From NCBI RefSeq assembly GCF_016097555.1, contig NC_054706.1, forward strand, positions 22,787,929 to 22,851,928: a DNA stretch of 64,000 bases, given 5' to 3'. Below, one piece after another: positions 23,379 through 34,465 of the stretch. The position numbers and the translations under genes are program-made. This DNA comes from Gigantopelta aegis. Its lineage: Eukaryota > Mollusca > Gastropoda > Neomphalida > Peltospiridae. The stretch's first letter is position 1, and each line of letters begins with the position of its first letter. The notes beneath the pieces were generated by a model, which worked only from the letters and a program-made list of their open reading frames with translations, did not search any database and was not told the DNA's origin.

Positions 23379-25450
23379 TGGGACACATGATGAATAAATG
23401 GATAGACGGACTGATGGATGAATGGATAGTCTAATACATGGACAGACGGACAGACAGATGAATGGATAGTCTCATAGATGGACAGACAGATGGACTGATG
23501 AATGGATAGTCTGATAGATGGATGGACAGACAGACAGACAGATGAATGGATAGTCTGATAGATGGACAGGCAGACAGACAGACAGATGAATGGATAGTCT
23601 AATAGATGAACAGGCAGACAGACAGATGGACTGCTGAATGGATAGCCTGATAGATGGACAAACAGACAGACAGATGAATGGATAGTCTGATAGATGGACA
23701 GGCAGACAGACATATGGACTGATGAATGGATAGTCTGATAGATGGATAGATGGACAGACAGACTGATGAATGGATAGTCTGATAGATGGACAGACAGACA
23801 GACAGACAGACAGATGGACTGATGAATGGATAGTCTCATAGATGGACAGACAGACAGACAGATGAATGGATAGTCTGATAGATGGACAGACAGACTGACA
23901 GATGAATGGATAGTCTGATAGATGGACAGTCAGACAGACAGATGGACTGATGAATGGATAGTCTGATAGATGGACAGGCAGACAGACAGATGAATGGATA
24001 GTCTGACGGATGGTCAGACAGACAGACAGATGAATGAATGGATAGCCTGATAGATGGATAAACAGACAGACAAACAGATGAATGGATAGTCTGTTAGATG
24101 GACAGACAGACAGACAGATGAATGGATATTCTGATAGATGGACAGACAGATGTATGGACAGATGAATGGATAGTCTGATAGATGGACAGACAGACAGACA
24201 GATAAATGGATAGTCTGATAGATGGACAGACAGACAGATGAATGGATAGTCTGATAGATGGACAGACAGACAGACAGACAGATAAATGGATAGTCTGATA
24301 GATGGACAGACAGACAGATGAATGGATAGATTGATAGATGGACAGACAGACAGACAGACAGATCGATGAATGGATAGGCTGATAGATGGACAAACAGACG
24401 GACTGATGGATGAATGGATAGTCTGATAGATGGACAGACAGGTGGATGAATGGATAGTATGATAGATGGACAGACAGACAGACAGATCGATGAATAGATA
24501 GGCTGATAGGTGGACAAACAGACGGACTGATGGATGAATGGATAGTCTGATAGATGGACAGACAGGTGGATGAATGGATAGTATGATAGATGACAAACAG
24601 ACGAATAGACGGACGGACAGATGAATGGATAGTCTGATAGATGGACAGACAAACGGACAGATGAATGGATAGTCTGATAGATGGACAGAGAAACTGACAG
24701 ATGAATGGATAGTCTGATGGATGGACAGAGAAACTGACAGATGAATGGATAGTCTTATAGATGGACAGACAGACGGACAGATGAATGAATAGTCTGATAG
24801 ATGGACAGACAGACGGACAGATGAATGGTCTGATAGATGGACAGACAGACAGATGAATGGATAGTCTAATAGATGGACAGACAGACAGATGAATGGATAG
24901 TCTGATAGACAGACAGACAAACTGACAGATGAATGGATAGTCTGATAGATGGACAGACGGACAGATGTATGGATAGTCTGATAGATGGACAGACGGACAG
25001 ATGAATGGATAGTATGATAGATGGACAGATGAATGGATAGTCTGATAGATGGACAGACAGATGGACTGACAGATGAATGGATAGTCTGATAGATGGACAG
25101 ACGGACGGACTGACATATGAATGGAAATTCTGATAGATGGACAGACGGACAGACAAACAGATGAATTGATAGTCTGATAGATGGACAGAGAGACAGACAA
25201 ATGGATAGTCTGATAGATGGACAGACAGATTGACTGACAGATGAATGGATAGTCTGATAGATGGACAGACAGACAGATGAATGGATAGTTTGATAGATGG
25301 ACGGACAGATTGACTGACAGATGAATGGATAGTCTGATATATGGACAGACGGACAGATGAATGGATAGTCTGATAGATAGACAGACGGACGGACTGACTG
25401 ACACATGAAAGTCTGATAGATGGACAGAGAGACAGTCAGATGAATGGATA
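23379..25450. repeat. Tandem array, right arm, inverse of 18648-19805
   Basis: Units with GATGAATGGATAGTCTGATA and GATGGACAGACAGAC. About twice the length of the left-arm array. Both borders match the left arm: GTCAAAGATGATCTGTAACT near 23285 and GACACATGAAAGTCTGATAG near 25400. Confidence 0.93.
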
Positions 25451-25784
25451 GTCCGACAAGCTGCAGTTACTAATTATGTGATCCCATAAATATAATTATA
25501 TATTATAACTCGGTGAAGAAAGCTATTTAAGTTATCCAAAGACCATTTTTACAATTTGTATTAAACATATTAAACATTGAAAACTAAACAACTGCTAATG
25601 CATTAAATTAAACTTCATCTGGTAGATCATTGCAAATGAATAAATGACAAATTACAATAAATTTATACTTAGTATAATTTGTATTAAACAGAAAACTGTA
25701 CTAAAACATAAATGACAAATAAAAGATGTTGGTCCTTTATACTAACCGTTATCATGTCTCTGGGGGTGAGTTTTAATCAAACCA
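25451..25784. repeat. Arm-shared anonymous sequence (right)
   Basis: Inverse match to about 17480-17740 (for example TAATTATGTGATCCCATAAA). The 80-bp tandem array and palindromic element of the left arm are missing here. Confidence 0.75.
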
Positions 25785-26040
25785 ATGGCCTCGGTAGTGT
25801 CGTGGTTAAGCCATCAGACATAAGACTGGTAGGAACTGGATTTGCAGATCCAGTACCGGCTTCCACCCAGAGCGAGTTTTAACGACTCAGTGGGTAGGTG
25901 TTAGACCACTACACCCTCTTCTCTCTCACTAACCACTAACCCACTGTTCTGGACAGACAGCCCAGATAGCTGAGGTGTGTGCCCAGGACAGTGTGCTTTA
26001 ACCTTAATTGGAAATAAGCACGAAAATAAGTTGAAATGAA
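25785..26040 (+). repeat. SINE-C
   Basis: The head GGCCTCGGTAGTGTCGTGGT is tRNA-like. The body contains CAGAGCGAGTTTTAACGACT and CAGCCCAGATAGCTGAGGTG. The tail is AATAAGCACGAAAATAAGTT plus GAAATGAATG. Confidence 0.92.
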
Positions 26041-26218
26041 TGGAATCAATGAAGCTAGTCTTGTTTTTAAAATAATGTATGTTTATTTGTTGTAAATGTT
26101 ACTGATTTAAAATTGGGTTAACAATTTGCCTATGACAAAAACATGTCAAAATTGCCAAGTGAAATTTTGCTTAAGACAGATTTATTGTGTATTTATCTCA
26201 CTGTTTTCTTGTTTGTAG

Positions 26219-26263
26219 AATCAGGACCAAGTGGTGACCAGTGAAGTTGTAAAAACCCTCCAG
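26219..26263 (+). other. 45-bp exon-like segment, right copy
   Basis: Preceded by a polypyrimidine tract and TTTGTAG and followed by GTACTG. Against the left copy (16994-17038) the SGPSGDQ frame has TGA here, while the NQDQVVT frame stays open. Confidence 0.35.
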
Positions 26264-26779
26264 GTACTGTTAAAAAAGGAAACAGAAGTCTTTATGTAAA
26301 TTTTAATTTAATGATTCTAATACATCTAGCATATAATCCTGTTTTTCATTGGTTAATTTTCAATTTATGTACGCTGTCGACATGGACAATCAGGATTTAA
26401 AAAGATGACAAGAGTTTCAACACTCGTTCGATTGACTATCGATTGCCGGTGTTTTCGTTAGTGTCTTAATTCCACATCTTCCATTATATTTAAACAGTCA
26501 CTGGCATACACCTGAGATGAAAATGATTATTTTTGTTTGTGCCATTTTAATTTTTGCCATTTTGTAAGCAACACTAAACACCCATCCATCCACAAATACA
26601 GTCCATCACTTGTCAATCGCTGCTGTCAAATCATGCATGTGACTTGTCATTTTCTCTTCCAATTATGCATTCCCAAAATGGCACAGGCAGGTTCATAAGA
26701 ATTAATTGTAACATAATCTGAAGTACATTTTTTTATCTAGAACATAATTTTTGGGACAGTAATGAAGATGGTGATTAAA

Positions 26780-27105
26780 AGTACTTTTTGAACAACTTTA
26801 TAGGGTGTATACTACCAAATCAAATCCCATAGACGACAATAGTAAAATATGTGACTAAAACTCCTACTTGCAGCATATCAATCGACATAAACGCCACAGA
26901 TATAAATACTATCACCCCTCACCCTTAAAGTGAATCTGAAAAAATTGGGGGTCAAGCTGCTCATTTCTGAGATAACGGGTAGTGTCTATGACTAACCTAG
27001 TTCCGCAAAACAATTGAGTACTGTTTTTTACTGGTACCCCAAGCACAAGGCTACTTGACACAGTGGTACTAGATGAAATAAAATTGCCTACATTTTTGCC
27101 CAGAT
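26780..27105 (-). repeat. Duplicated segment 'U', copy 2, inverted
   Basis: Inverse of about 16085-16390 (CAAGGCTACTTGACACAGTG). Ends abruptly where minisatellite units begin (AAGCTGGTATTGTG). Confidence 0.87.
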
Positions 27106-30100
27106 CTAAAGCTGGTATTGTGTTACAACTAACACGTTCCCATTTCCTTGATCATAGGCTGGTATTGTGTTCACTGTTCTATCAGAAGTTGCCCCAACTC
27201 GAACTTGATCTATAAGAAGTTATTGTGTTTAGTGTTCCTATAACTGCACCAAATCGTTGATTAAAAGCTGGTACGGTGGCTGTTCCTACATAAATACCAA
27301 CTCCTTCATATATAAGCATGGTTGTGTATGCTGTTTAACAATAACCCAAGTCCTTGATCTATCAGCTAAAATTGTATTGCTGTTCCTGAGACAGCCCCCA
27401 ACTGATCTATAAGCAAAAATTGTGTTGCCATTCCTGAGACTGCCCCCACTATTGATGATTTATAAGCTGGTATTGTGTTGCTGTTCCTAACAGAAATTAA
27501 AACAGCTTGATCTAAAAGCATGGTATTGTATATGCTGTTCCAATAACATGTTCCAACTCCTTGATCATAAGCTGGTATTGCCATTGCTGTTCCTAGACAT
27601 TGCACCATGGAGACCTTGATCATATAAGCTGGTATTGTGTTACTGTTCCTAACTACTAATTACAAATGTTTTCATTGATCTATAAGATAAGTAATGTAAG
27701 TTAATGGTTTTTAAGAGACTGCCCCAACTCCTTGATATATTCTTGGCATTGTGTTGCTGTTCCTAACAGGTGCATAACTCCTTGATCTATAAGCTGTGTA
27801 TTGTGTTGCTGTTCCTAACATGCACCAACTCCTTGATCTGATAAGCAAAATCTTGTGTTGCTGTTTCTAACACTAACCCATCCCAGTGTTGATCTATAAG
27901 CTGGTATTGTATAGCTGTTCCTAGACTGCCCCCAACTCCTTGATGTATAACCGCTTCTAGTGCATTGTGTTGCTATTCTTGAGACTGGAACTACATGCTT
28001 TATAAGCTGGTTGTGTGTTGCTGCTCCTTTCACTGCCCCAACTCCTTGATCTATAAGCTGGTATTGTGCTGCTGTTCCTAACACTCAACCCAACTCCTTG
28101 ATCTATAAGCTGGTATTGTGTTGCTGTTCCTGAGACTGCCCCAACTTCTTGTATATGAAAGCTGGCATTGTGTTGCTATCCTTGGACTGTGGGATGGTTG
28201 ATCTATAAGCTGATATTGTGTTGCTAATCGGAACACTGCCCCCGACTCCTTGATTTCCTCTCTGACATTGTGTTGCTATTCTATATGACTGACCCCACTA
28301 CATGATGTATAAGCTGGCATTGTGTCATATTCCTTCCTGCCCCCACTATGGTATCTATAAGCTGGTATTTACGTACTCTATTCCTGAGACTGGCCCCAAC
28401 TCCTTGATCTATAAGCTGGTATTGTGTTGCTATTCCTGAGACTGCCCCCAACTCCTTGATCTATTCAAGCTGGTATTGTGTTGCTGTTCCTGAGACTGCC
28501 CCAACTCCTTGATCTATAAGCTGGCATTGTGTTGCTATTCCTTGGACTGCCATTGGACTCCTTGATCTATAAGCTGATATTGTGTTGCTATTCCTGACAC
28601 TGCCCCCGACTCCTTGATATATAAGCTGATATTGTGTTGCTATTCTTGAGACTGCCCCCACTACATGATATATAAGCTGGTATTGTGTTGCTGTTCCTAA
28701 CACTGCCCCAACTCCTTGATCTATAAGCTGGTATTGTATGGCTGTTCCTAACACTAACCCAACTCCTTGAGCTATAAGCTGGTATTGTGTTGCTGTTCCT
28801 GAGACGGCCCCCAACTCCTTGATCTATAAGCTGGTATTGTGTTGCTGTTCCTAACACTGCCCCAACTCCTTGATCTATAAGCTGGTATTGTGTTGCTGTT
28901 TCTAACACTGCACCAACTCCTTGATCTATAAGCTGGTATTGTGTTGCTGTTCCTAACACTGCACCAACTCCTTGATCTATAAGCTGGTATTGTGTTGCTG
29001 TTCCTAACACTGCCCCAACTCCTTGATCTATAAGCTGGTATTGTGTTGCTGTTCCTAACACTGCACCAACTCCTTGATCTATAAGCTGGTATTGTGTTGC
29101 TGTTCCTAACACTAACCCAACTCCTTGATCTATAAGCTGGTATTGTATTGCTGTTCCTGAGACTGCCCCCAACTCCTTGATCTATAAGCTGGTATTGTGT
29201 TGCTATTCTTGAGACTGCCCCCACTACATGATTTATAAGCTGGTATTGTGTTGCTGTTCCTAACACTGCCCCAACTCCTTGATCTATAAGCTGGTATTGT
29301 GTTGCTGTTCCTAACACTGCCCCAACTCCTTGATCTATAAGCTGGTATTGTGTTGCTGTTCCTAACATTGCACCAACTCCTTGATCTATAAGCTGGTATT
29401 GTGTTGCTGTTCCTAACACTAACCCAACTCCTTGATCTATAAGCTGGTATTGTGTTGCTGTTCCTGAGACTGCCCCAACTCCTTGATCTATAAGCTGGCA
29501 TTGTGTTGCTGTTCCTAACACTGCACCAACTCCTTGATCTATAAGCTGGTATTGTGTTGCTGTTCCTAACACTGCACCAACTCCTTGATCTATAAGCTGG
29601 TATTGTGTTGCTGTTCCTAACACTAACCCAACTCCTTGATCTATAAGCTGGTATTGTATTGCTGTTCCTGAGACTGCCCCCAACTCCTTGATCTATAAGC
29701 TGGTATTGTGTTGCTATTCTTGAGACTGCCCCCACTACATGATTTATAAGCTGGTATTGTGTTGCTGTTCCTAACACTGCCCCAACTCCTTGATCTATAA
29801 GCTGGTATTGTGTTGCTGTTCCTAACACTAACCCAACTCCTTGATCTATAAGCTGGTATTGTGTTGCTGTTCCTGAGACTGCCCCAACTTCTTGATCTAT
29901 AAGCTGGCATTGTGTTGCTATTCCTTGGACTGCCCCCGACTCCTTGATCTATAAGCTGATATTGTGTTGCTATTCCTGACACTGCCCCCGACTCCTTGAT
30001 ATATAAGCTGACATTGTGTTGCTATTCTTGAGACTGCCCCCACTACATGATGTATAAGCTGGCATTGTGTTGCTATTCCTGAGACTGCCCCCACTACATG

Positions 30101-31318
30101 ATCTATAAGCTGGTATTGCGTTGCTATTCCTGAGACTGGCCCCAACTCCTTGATCTATAAGCTGGTATTGTGTTGCTATTCCTGAGACTGCCCCCAACTC
30201 CTTGATCTATAAGCTGGTATTGTGTTGCTGTTCCTGAGACTGCCCCAACTCCTTGATCTATAAGCTGGCATTGTGTTGCTATTCCTTGGACTGCCCCCGA
30301 CTCCTTGATCTATAAGCTGATATTGTGTTGCTATTCCTGACACTGCCCCCGACTCCTTGATATATAAGCTGATATTGAGTTGCTATTCTTGAGACTGCCC
30401 CCACTACATGATATATAAGCTGGTATTGTGTTGCTGTTCCTAACACTGCCCCAACTCCTTGATCTATAAGCTGGTATTGTATGGCTGTTCCTAACACTAA
30501 CCCAACTCCTTGAGCTATAAGCTGGTATTGTGTTGCTGTTCCTGAAACGGCCCCCAACTCCTTGATCTATAAGCTGGTATTGTGTTGCTGTTCCTAACAC
30601 TGCCCCAACTCCTTGATCTATAAGCTGGTATTGTGTTGCTGTTTCTAACACTGCACCAACTCCTTGATCTATAAGCTGGTATTGTGTTGCTGTTCCTAAC
30701 ACTGCACCAACTCCTTGATCTATAAGCTGGTATTGTGTTGCTGTTCCTAACACTGCCCCAACTCCTTGATCTATAAGCTGATATTGTGTTGCTGTTCCTA
30801 ACACTGCACCAACTCCTTGATCTATAAGCTGGCATTGTGTTGCTATTCCCGAGACTGCCCCCACTACATTATCTATAAGCTGGCATTGTGTTGCTATTCT
30901 TGAGACTGCCCCCACTACATGATTTATAAGCTGGTATTGTGTTGCTGTTCCTGAGACTGCCCCAACTCCTTGATCTGTAAGCTGGCATTGTGTTGCTATT
31001 CCTGAGACTGCCCCCGACTCCTTGATCTATAAGCTGGCATTGTGTTGCTGTTCCTGAGACTGCCCCCACAGTAATGATCTGTAAGCTGTCATTGTGTTGC
31101 TATTTCTGAGACTACCCCAACTCCTTGATCTGTAAGCTGGCATTGTGTTGCTATTCCTGAGACTGCCCCAACTCCTTGATCTATAAGCTGGCATTGTGTT
31201 GCTATTCCCGAGACTGCCCCCACTACATGATCTATAAGCTGGCATTGTGTTGCTATTCCCGAGACTGCCCCCACTACATGATCTATAAGCTGGCATTGTG
31301 TTGCTATTCCCGAGACTG
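27106..31318. repeat. 51-bp minisatellite, right arm, about 80 units
   Basis: The unit contains AAGCTGGTATTGTGTTGCTG and CCAACTCCTTGATCTAT. The first 1.3 kb is degraded with indels. From about 28380 onward it is homogeneous and phase-locked. Higher-order structure shows as near-identical blocks about 510 bp (10 units) apart around 29170/29680, and a block near 28460-28860 repeated about 1,740 bp later near 30200-30600. It lies directly before the caspase-like exon, so it is probably intronic or upstream sequence. Confidence 0.95.
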
Positions 31319-31354
31319 TCTAGTAATTGTGATTGTATTCTTATCCTCTTTCAG

Positions 31355-32030
31355 GTCTGAGAACATCCATACTGTACAAGGCAAGAATTGTGCACCCACA
31401 GAAATGAAAGACATAATCATGAATGAAATAGAAATTGCAAAGAACATAAAAAATAAAACAAACACACTTTTTATATTCTATTATTCAGGACACCATGATG
31501 AAGGTGGAAATATGTGGGTTGGTGGCAGCGAGAACATTATGCCTGTTGAAACTGTGAAAAAGGGTTTCTGTACAGTAGATGCCACTAACATGCTCTTCAT
31601 TCTGGATACATGTTACAGTGGGGGAAATGGAACTGGGACGAAAGGAAGATAAGCATCCAATTGTTATATGGGATATGTGGGATAAGACTGGGGCAAAAGG
31701 CCACAGTACACATATAGCAATGCAGTGGTGTTCTTCAGAGCCTTATCAACAGTCTTTTTACAATCGTCAAACCGGCATTAGCTATTTCACCTCTGCTATA
31801 GTTAACGCTGTGAATGGTACATGCTTTACTGGACAAACACACATTTTTGAAAAGTTTAAATCAAGTCTTCCGACTGATACAAAAGTCATTACTTTAAAGA
31901 AAATACACAACTGTGTAAGAGATTCTGTCCAGAGCAGTAAACCGAAATAGAAACCGTTTCTGTTTCCAGATCACAGTGATGAAAAAATTAAATCTTTTCC
32001 CCCTTTTGCTAACAAAATATGGTATGATGG
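31355..32030 (+). pseudogene. Caspase-like (peptidase C14 fold) exon, right copy, disrupted
   Basis: The acceptor CTCTTTCAG precedes an exon encoding SENIHTVQGKNCAPTEM, then TLFIFYYSGHHDEGG (His motif) and NMLFILDTCYSG (Cys motif), then a C-terminal segment with IAMQWCSSEPYQQSFYNR and IHNCVRDSV. Relative to the left copy, one extra base just after LDTCYSG shifts the frame to a stop. In the correct downstream frame a TAG replaces a CAG-type codon after QSSKPK. Canonical caspases carry a QACXG-type cysteine motif, whereas DTCYSG is closer to metacaspase/caspase-like families. SINE-C follows immediately. It is probably a pseudogene, although the His-Cys core itself is intact. Confidence 0.82.
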
Positions 32031-32032
32031 TA

Positions 32033-32300
32033 TAGGCCTCGGCTGTGTCGTGGTTAAGCCATCGGACATAAGGCTGGCAGGTGCAGGGTTCGTAGCCCAG
32101 TACCGACTCCAACCCAGAGCGAGTTTTAACGACTCAATAGGTAGGAGTAAGGCCACTACACCCTCTTCTCTCTCACTAACTACTAACAACTGACCCACTG
32201 TCCTGAACAGACGGCCCAGATAGCTGAGGTGTGTGCCCTGGGCAGTGTGTTTGAAACTTAATTGGATATAAGCATGAAAATAAGTTGAAATGAAATGAAA
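32033..32300 (+). repeat. SINE-C
   Basis: Head GGCCTCGGCTGTGTCGTGGT, body CTACACCCTCTTCTCTCTCA, tail AAGCATGAAAATAAGTTGAA plus ATGAAATGAAATG. Mirror of 9329-9547. Confidence 0.92.
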
Positions 32301-32394
32301 TGGGTGGAATGGTTTTTATCAATCATCAGTCTTTACAAATGGATGGATGATCAGTCAATAAATGATTAACATGTACTCCATGCCCTTGGATTAT

Positions 32395-32800
32395 AGGTAG
32401 TACTAAAGTAAATAACTTCCGGATGGGTCAAAGTTCCAGGTCAAACACCACATGTCCTGTCACTGGTGATAAATGTAAGTATGTTGGTTGTAAAAAAAAT
32501 TAGTTTTATTTGGGCAAAATATTTTATTTCATCTATTACCACTGTGTCAAGTAGCCTTGTGCTTGGAGCATGTATGGGGTACCTGTAAAAAAACCCAGTA
32601 CGCCAATTTTGTGCAAAAGTAGGGATGTTGTAAAATGAGCCATGAAAGATACCATTTTCTTCAGTTAATACTTTGAGGTAGGAGTTTTAGTACTGATATT
32701 TATGGATTATAGTTTGCATATAGTGTTTTTAAACACAAACATTAACATGGTCGCCTGTGGGATTGTATTTGGTATAGTACAACCTATACTGAAACCGCTA
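32395..32800 (+). repeat. Duplicated segment 'U', copy 3, direct orientation
   Basis: Shares GTGTCAAGTAGCCTTGTGCT and TGTATGGGGTACCTGTAAAA with 15950-16420. The similarity resumes after a short insertion at TAGGAGTTTTAG and near 32750. It lies just outside the right arm. Confidence 0.82.
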
Positions 32801-32910
32801 CTTGATAATTTCTCATGTATATTAAATAATGTTTGTGGGACAAATAATGTAAATGTTTTTAATTACATTTCAAATAATATTTCATTTCCTTACGGATCAT
32901 TAGTGCACAA

Positions 32911-32959
32911 CTTCAACTTAAATTTCCGTGCTTATATCCAATTAAGGTTCAATCACGTT
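32911..32959 (-). repeat. 49-bp, extremely truncated SINE-C tail
   Basis: Contains CGTGCTTATATCCAATTAAG, the SINE-C 3' region. Flanked by a perfect 12-bp TSD ATTAGTGCACAA (32899-32910, 32960-32971). Confidence 0.9.
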
Positions 32960-33125
32960 ATTAGTGCACAAAGGACTATGTATTAAGGGAAATAATTCTG
33001 TATTGGACATGGTTGTATTCAGTCATAACGCATGAATTCAATTAAACGGATTAATCAAATACATAACTAGTCTCAAAAATGCTAATTTGATTTCACCTAG
33101 AGCAGAATCAGACTGACTACAGTGA

Positions 33126-33310
33126 GCACTAAGTTTGTTTTTTTGTTGTTGTTGTTGCGTTGTTGTTGTTGGGGTTTTTTTTTGGCGGGGGTAATATATA
33201 TGTATATATAATGTGTGGGTTTTTTTTTTTTTGGGGGGGGGAGTTTAGTGGGGAGTAATATATATGTATATACATTGTTTGGGGGGGGGGGGTGTTGGGG
33301 TTTTTTACTT
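33126..33310. repeat. T/G-rich low-complexity block
   Basis: GTTGTT repeats, T runs and G runs with two copies of TAATATATATGTATATA-type sequence followed by G tracts. No coding support. Confidence 0.7.
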
Positions 33311-33391
33311 TGAAAATATTGTATTTTTGTGATGCATACTGGTACATGGTTTGGTATATATATTACAGGTTAATATAAAAAATTATATATA

Positions 33392-33442
33392 AAGGTTATT
33401 AATGTTACCAGAGTGTTTTTCGGTATGGTCAATATCATACAA
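33392..33442. mobile_element. Half copy of the palindromic MITE at 62714-62864
   Basis: GGTTATTAATGTTACCAGAGTGTTTTTCGGTATGGTCAATATCATAC-like sequence matches the right arm of that hairpin. Only one arm is present. Confidence 0.65.
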
Positions 33443-33449
33443 GTAGTAG

Positions 33450-34160
33450 GGGGGTCACTCGAGTATCATATATGCAAATGAGGTCACGTGATCTGGGCGT
33501 GGCCTCTTCTGATTCGCTGACCTCCTAAGCGTGGGGGCGTGGCCTAATGACGTCACGGGGACGCTAACCTTGACTACTTCGAGTACATAGATCTCTGGGT
33601 TAATGACTTTCGACAGCTGTGGGATGGGCGTGGGAACCTGACCTCTGTGTCAGAAAACACCGGATGTCGACCAGATTTATGGGTGTGTTAACCGTCGGGG
33701 GCCCTTTGATGTACAGGAAACAGATGGTGCGGAAGTCGTTAATGACCCATAGAGTGGTGTCGAATGACGGCGGGGGGGGGGGGGGGGGGTGTTTATCTGA
33801 CTGTGACAGCTGTTCCTTTGATGTACAGGAAACAGATGGCGAGGAAGTCGTTAATGGCTATCAGATGGCAAGATAGCGTGTGTTTTATGAGTGTGTTAAC
33901 AGTTGGGGGTCTAAACAGATGGGGCGGAAGTCGTTAATCAGATGGCAAGATGGGTTTAATCGTTTTGACGTGTGTGTCAACCAGATGTGAGTCAACGGGG
34001 AGTGGACAATTCCAAAGCGTTTGAAACGTGCCCATATATGGTCATGGCCATGAGTCATCCCAAAACGTGTTCAGACACGTCTTGACCTCGAGATAGCGTG
34101 GGGACGCTACCGTGGAGCCTATAAAAAAAACCAAATTCAGGGCGTTTGCCATTCGCTCAG
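33450..34160 (+). promoter_or_regulatory. Dense composite promoter/enhancer-like region
   Basis: Unusually GC-rich for the window. In order: octamer ATGCAAAT (33472), E-box/USF TCACGTGA (33484), GC/CACC box GGGCGTGGC (33495 and about 33535), CRE TGACGTCA (33548), and three copies of an enhancer-like repeat (33704-33745, 33816-33855, 33911-33939) sharing AACAGATGG, then GGAAGTCGTTAAT (E-box plus ETS-like). Next come a perfect CArG box CCATATATGG (34032), AP-1 TGAGTCA (34051), TATA TATAAAAA (34120) and an initiator-like CCATTCG with A at 34151, 31 bp after the TATA start. Site names are by consensus only. No ORF of note follows; the best nearby ATG (34248) opens only 11 codons. Candidate identities are a 5' flank with a non-coding first exon, an LTR/viral promoter fragment, or an orphan promoter. 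Confidence 0.6.
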
Positions 34161-34332
34161 CGACACTGCTAGAGAGAAGACGTATACCGTTGATGAATGA
34201 TACTTACGTTCCTGTGTCTGATTGCGCTGTACTTAGAAAGAAGAAAATGGCATCGAGATATAACGAATTCACATTTGTTTAGTGCATTTGACACGGTTCT
34301 TTTGCCATTCTTCGTGATTATAGTTAGGCCTA

Positions 34333-34410
34333 CAAACCTTCGGACTACTGAACCTTCAGACTATTGAACCTTCGGACCATTGAACCTTCGACTACTGAAC
34401 CGTCGGACTA
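34333..34410. repeat. 15-bp tandem repeat, five copies
   Basis: Imperfect units of CTATTGAACCTTCGGA type, located downstream of the promoter-like block. Confidence 0.8.
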
Positions 34411-34465
34411 TAGAGCTGTAATCACAAAAAATCACCTTTATAGACTTGCGAAAATTTTCATAATG

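Noticed and set aside
23472..25406. Very long open frames (up to 644 codons) of Ser/Ile/Leu/Cys repeats
   Set aside because: They arise from the tandem array, are open in several frames at once and have mirror frames in the left arm. No start context or domain supports a gene.
28461..30915. Long open frames of a 17-residue repeat (QYQLIDQGVG type)
   Set aside because: The 51-bp minisatellite unit is a multiple of three and lacks stops in two frames, so openness is automatic. Indels break it elsewhere.
18648..31318. CRISPR array
   Set aside because: Repeats are head-to-tail without unique spacers, in animal-type DNA with no cas genes.
33450..34160. Complete LTR or integrated virus
   Set aside because: The site composition fits, but no TG...CA borders, TSD, gag/pol or other viral gene was seen next to it.
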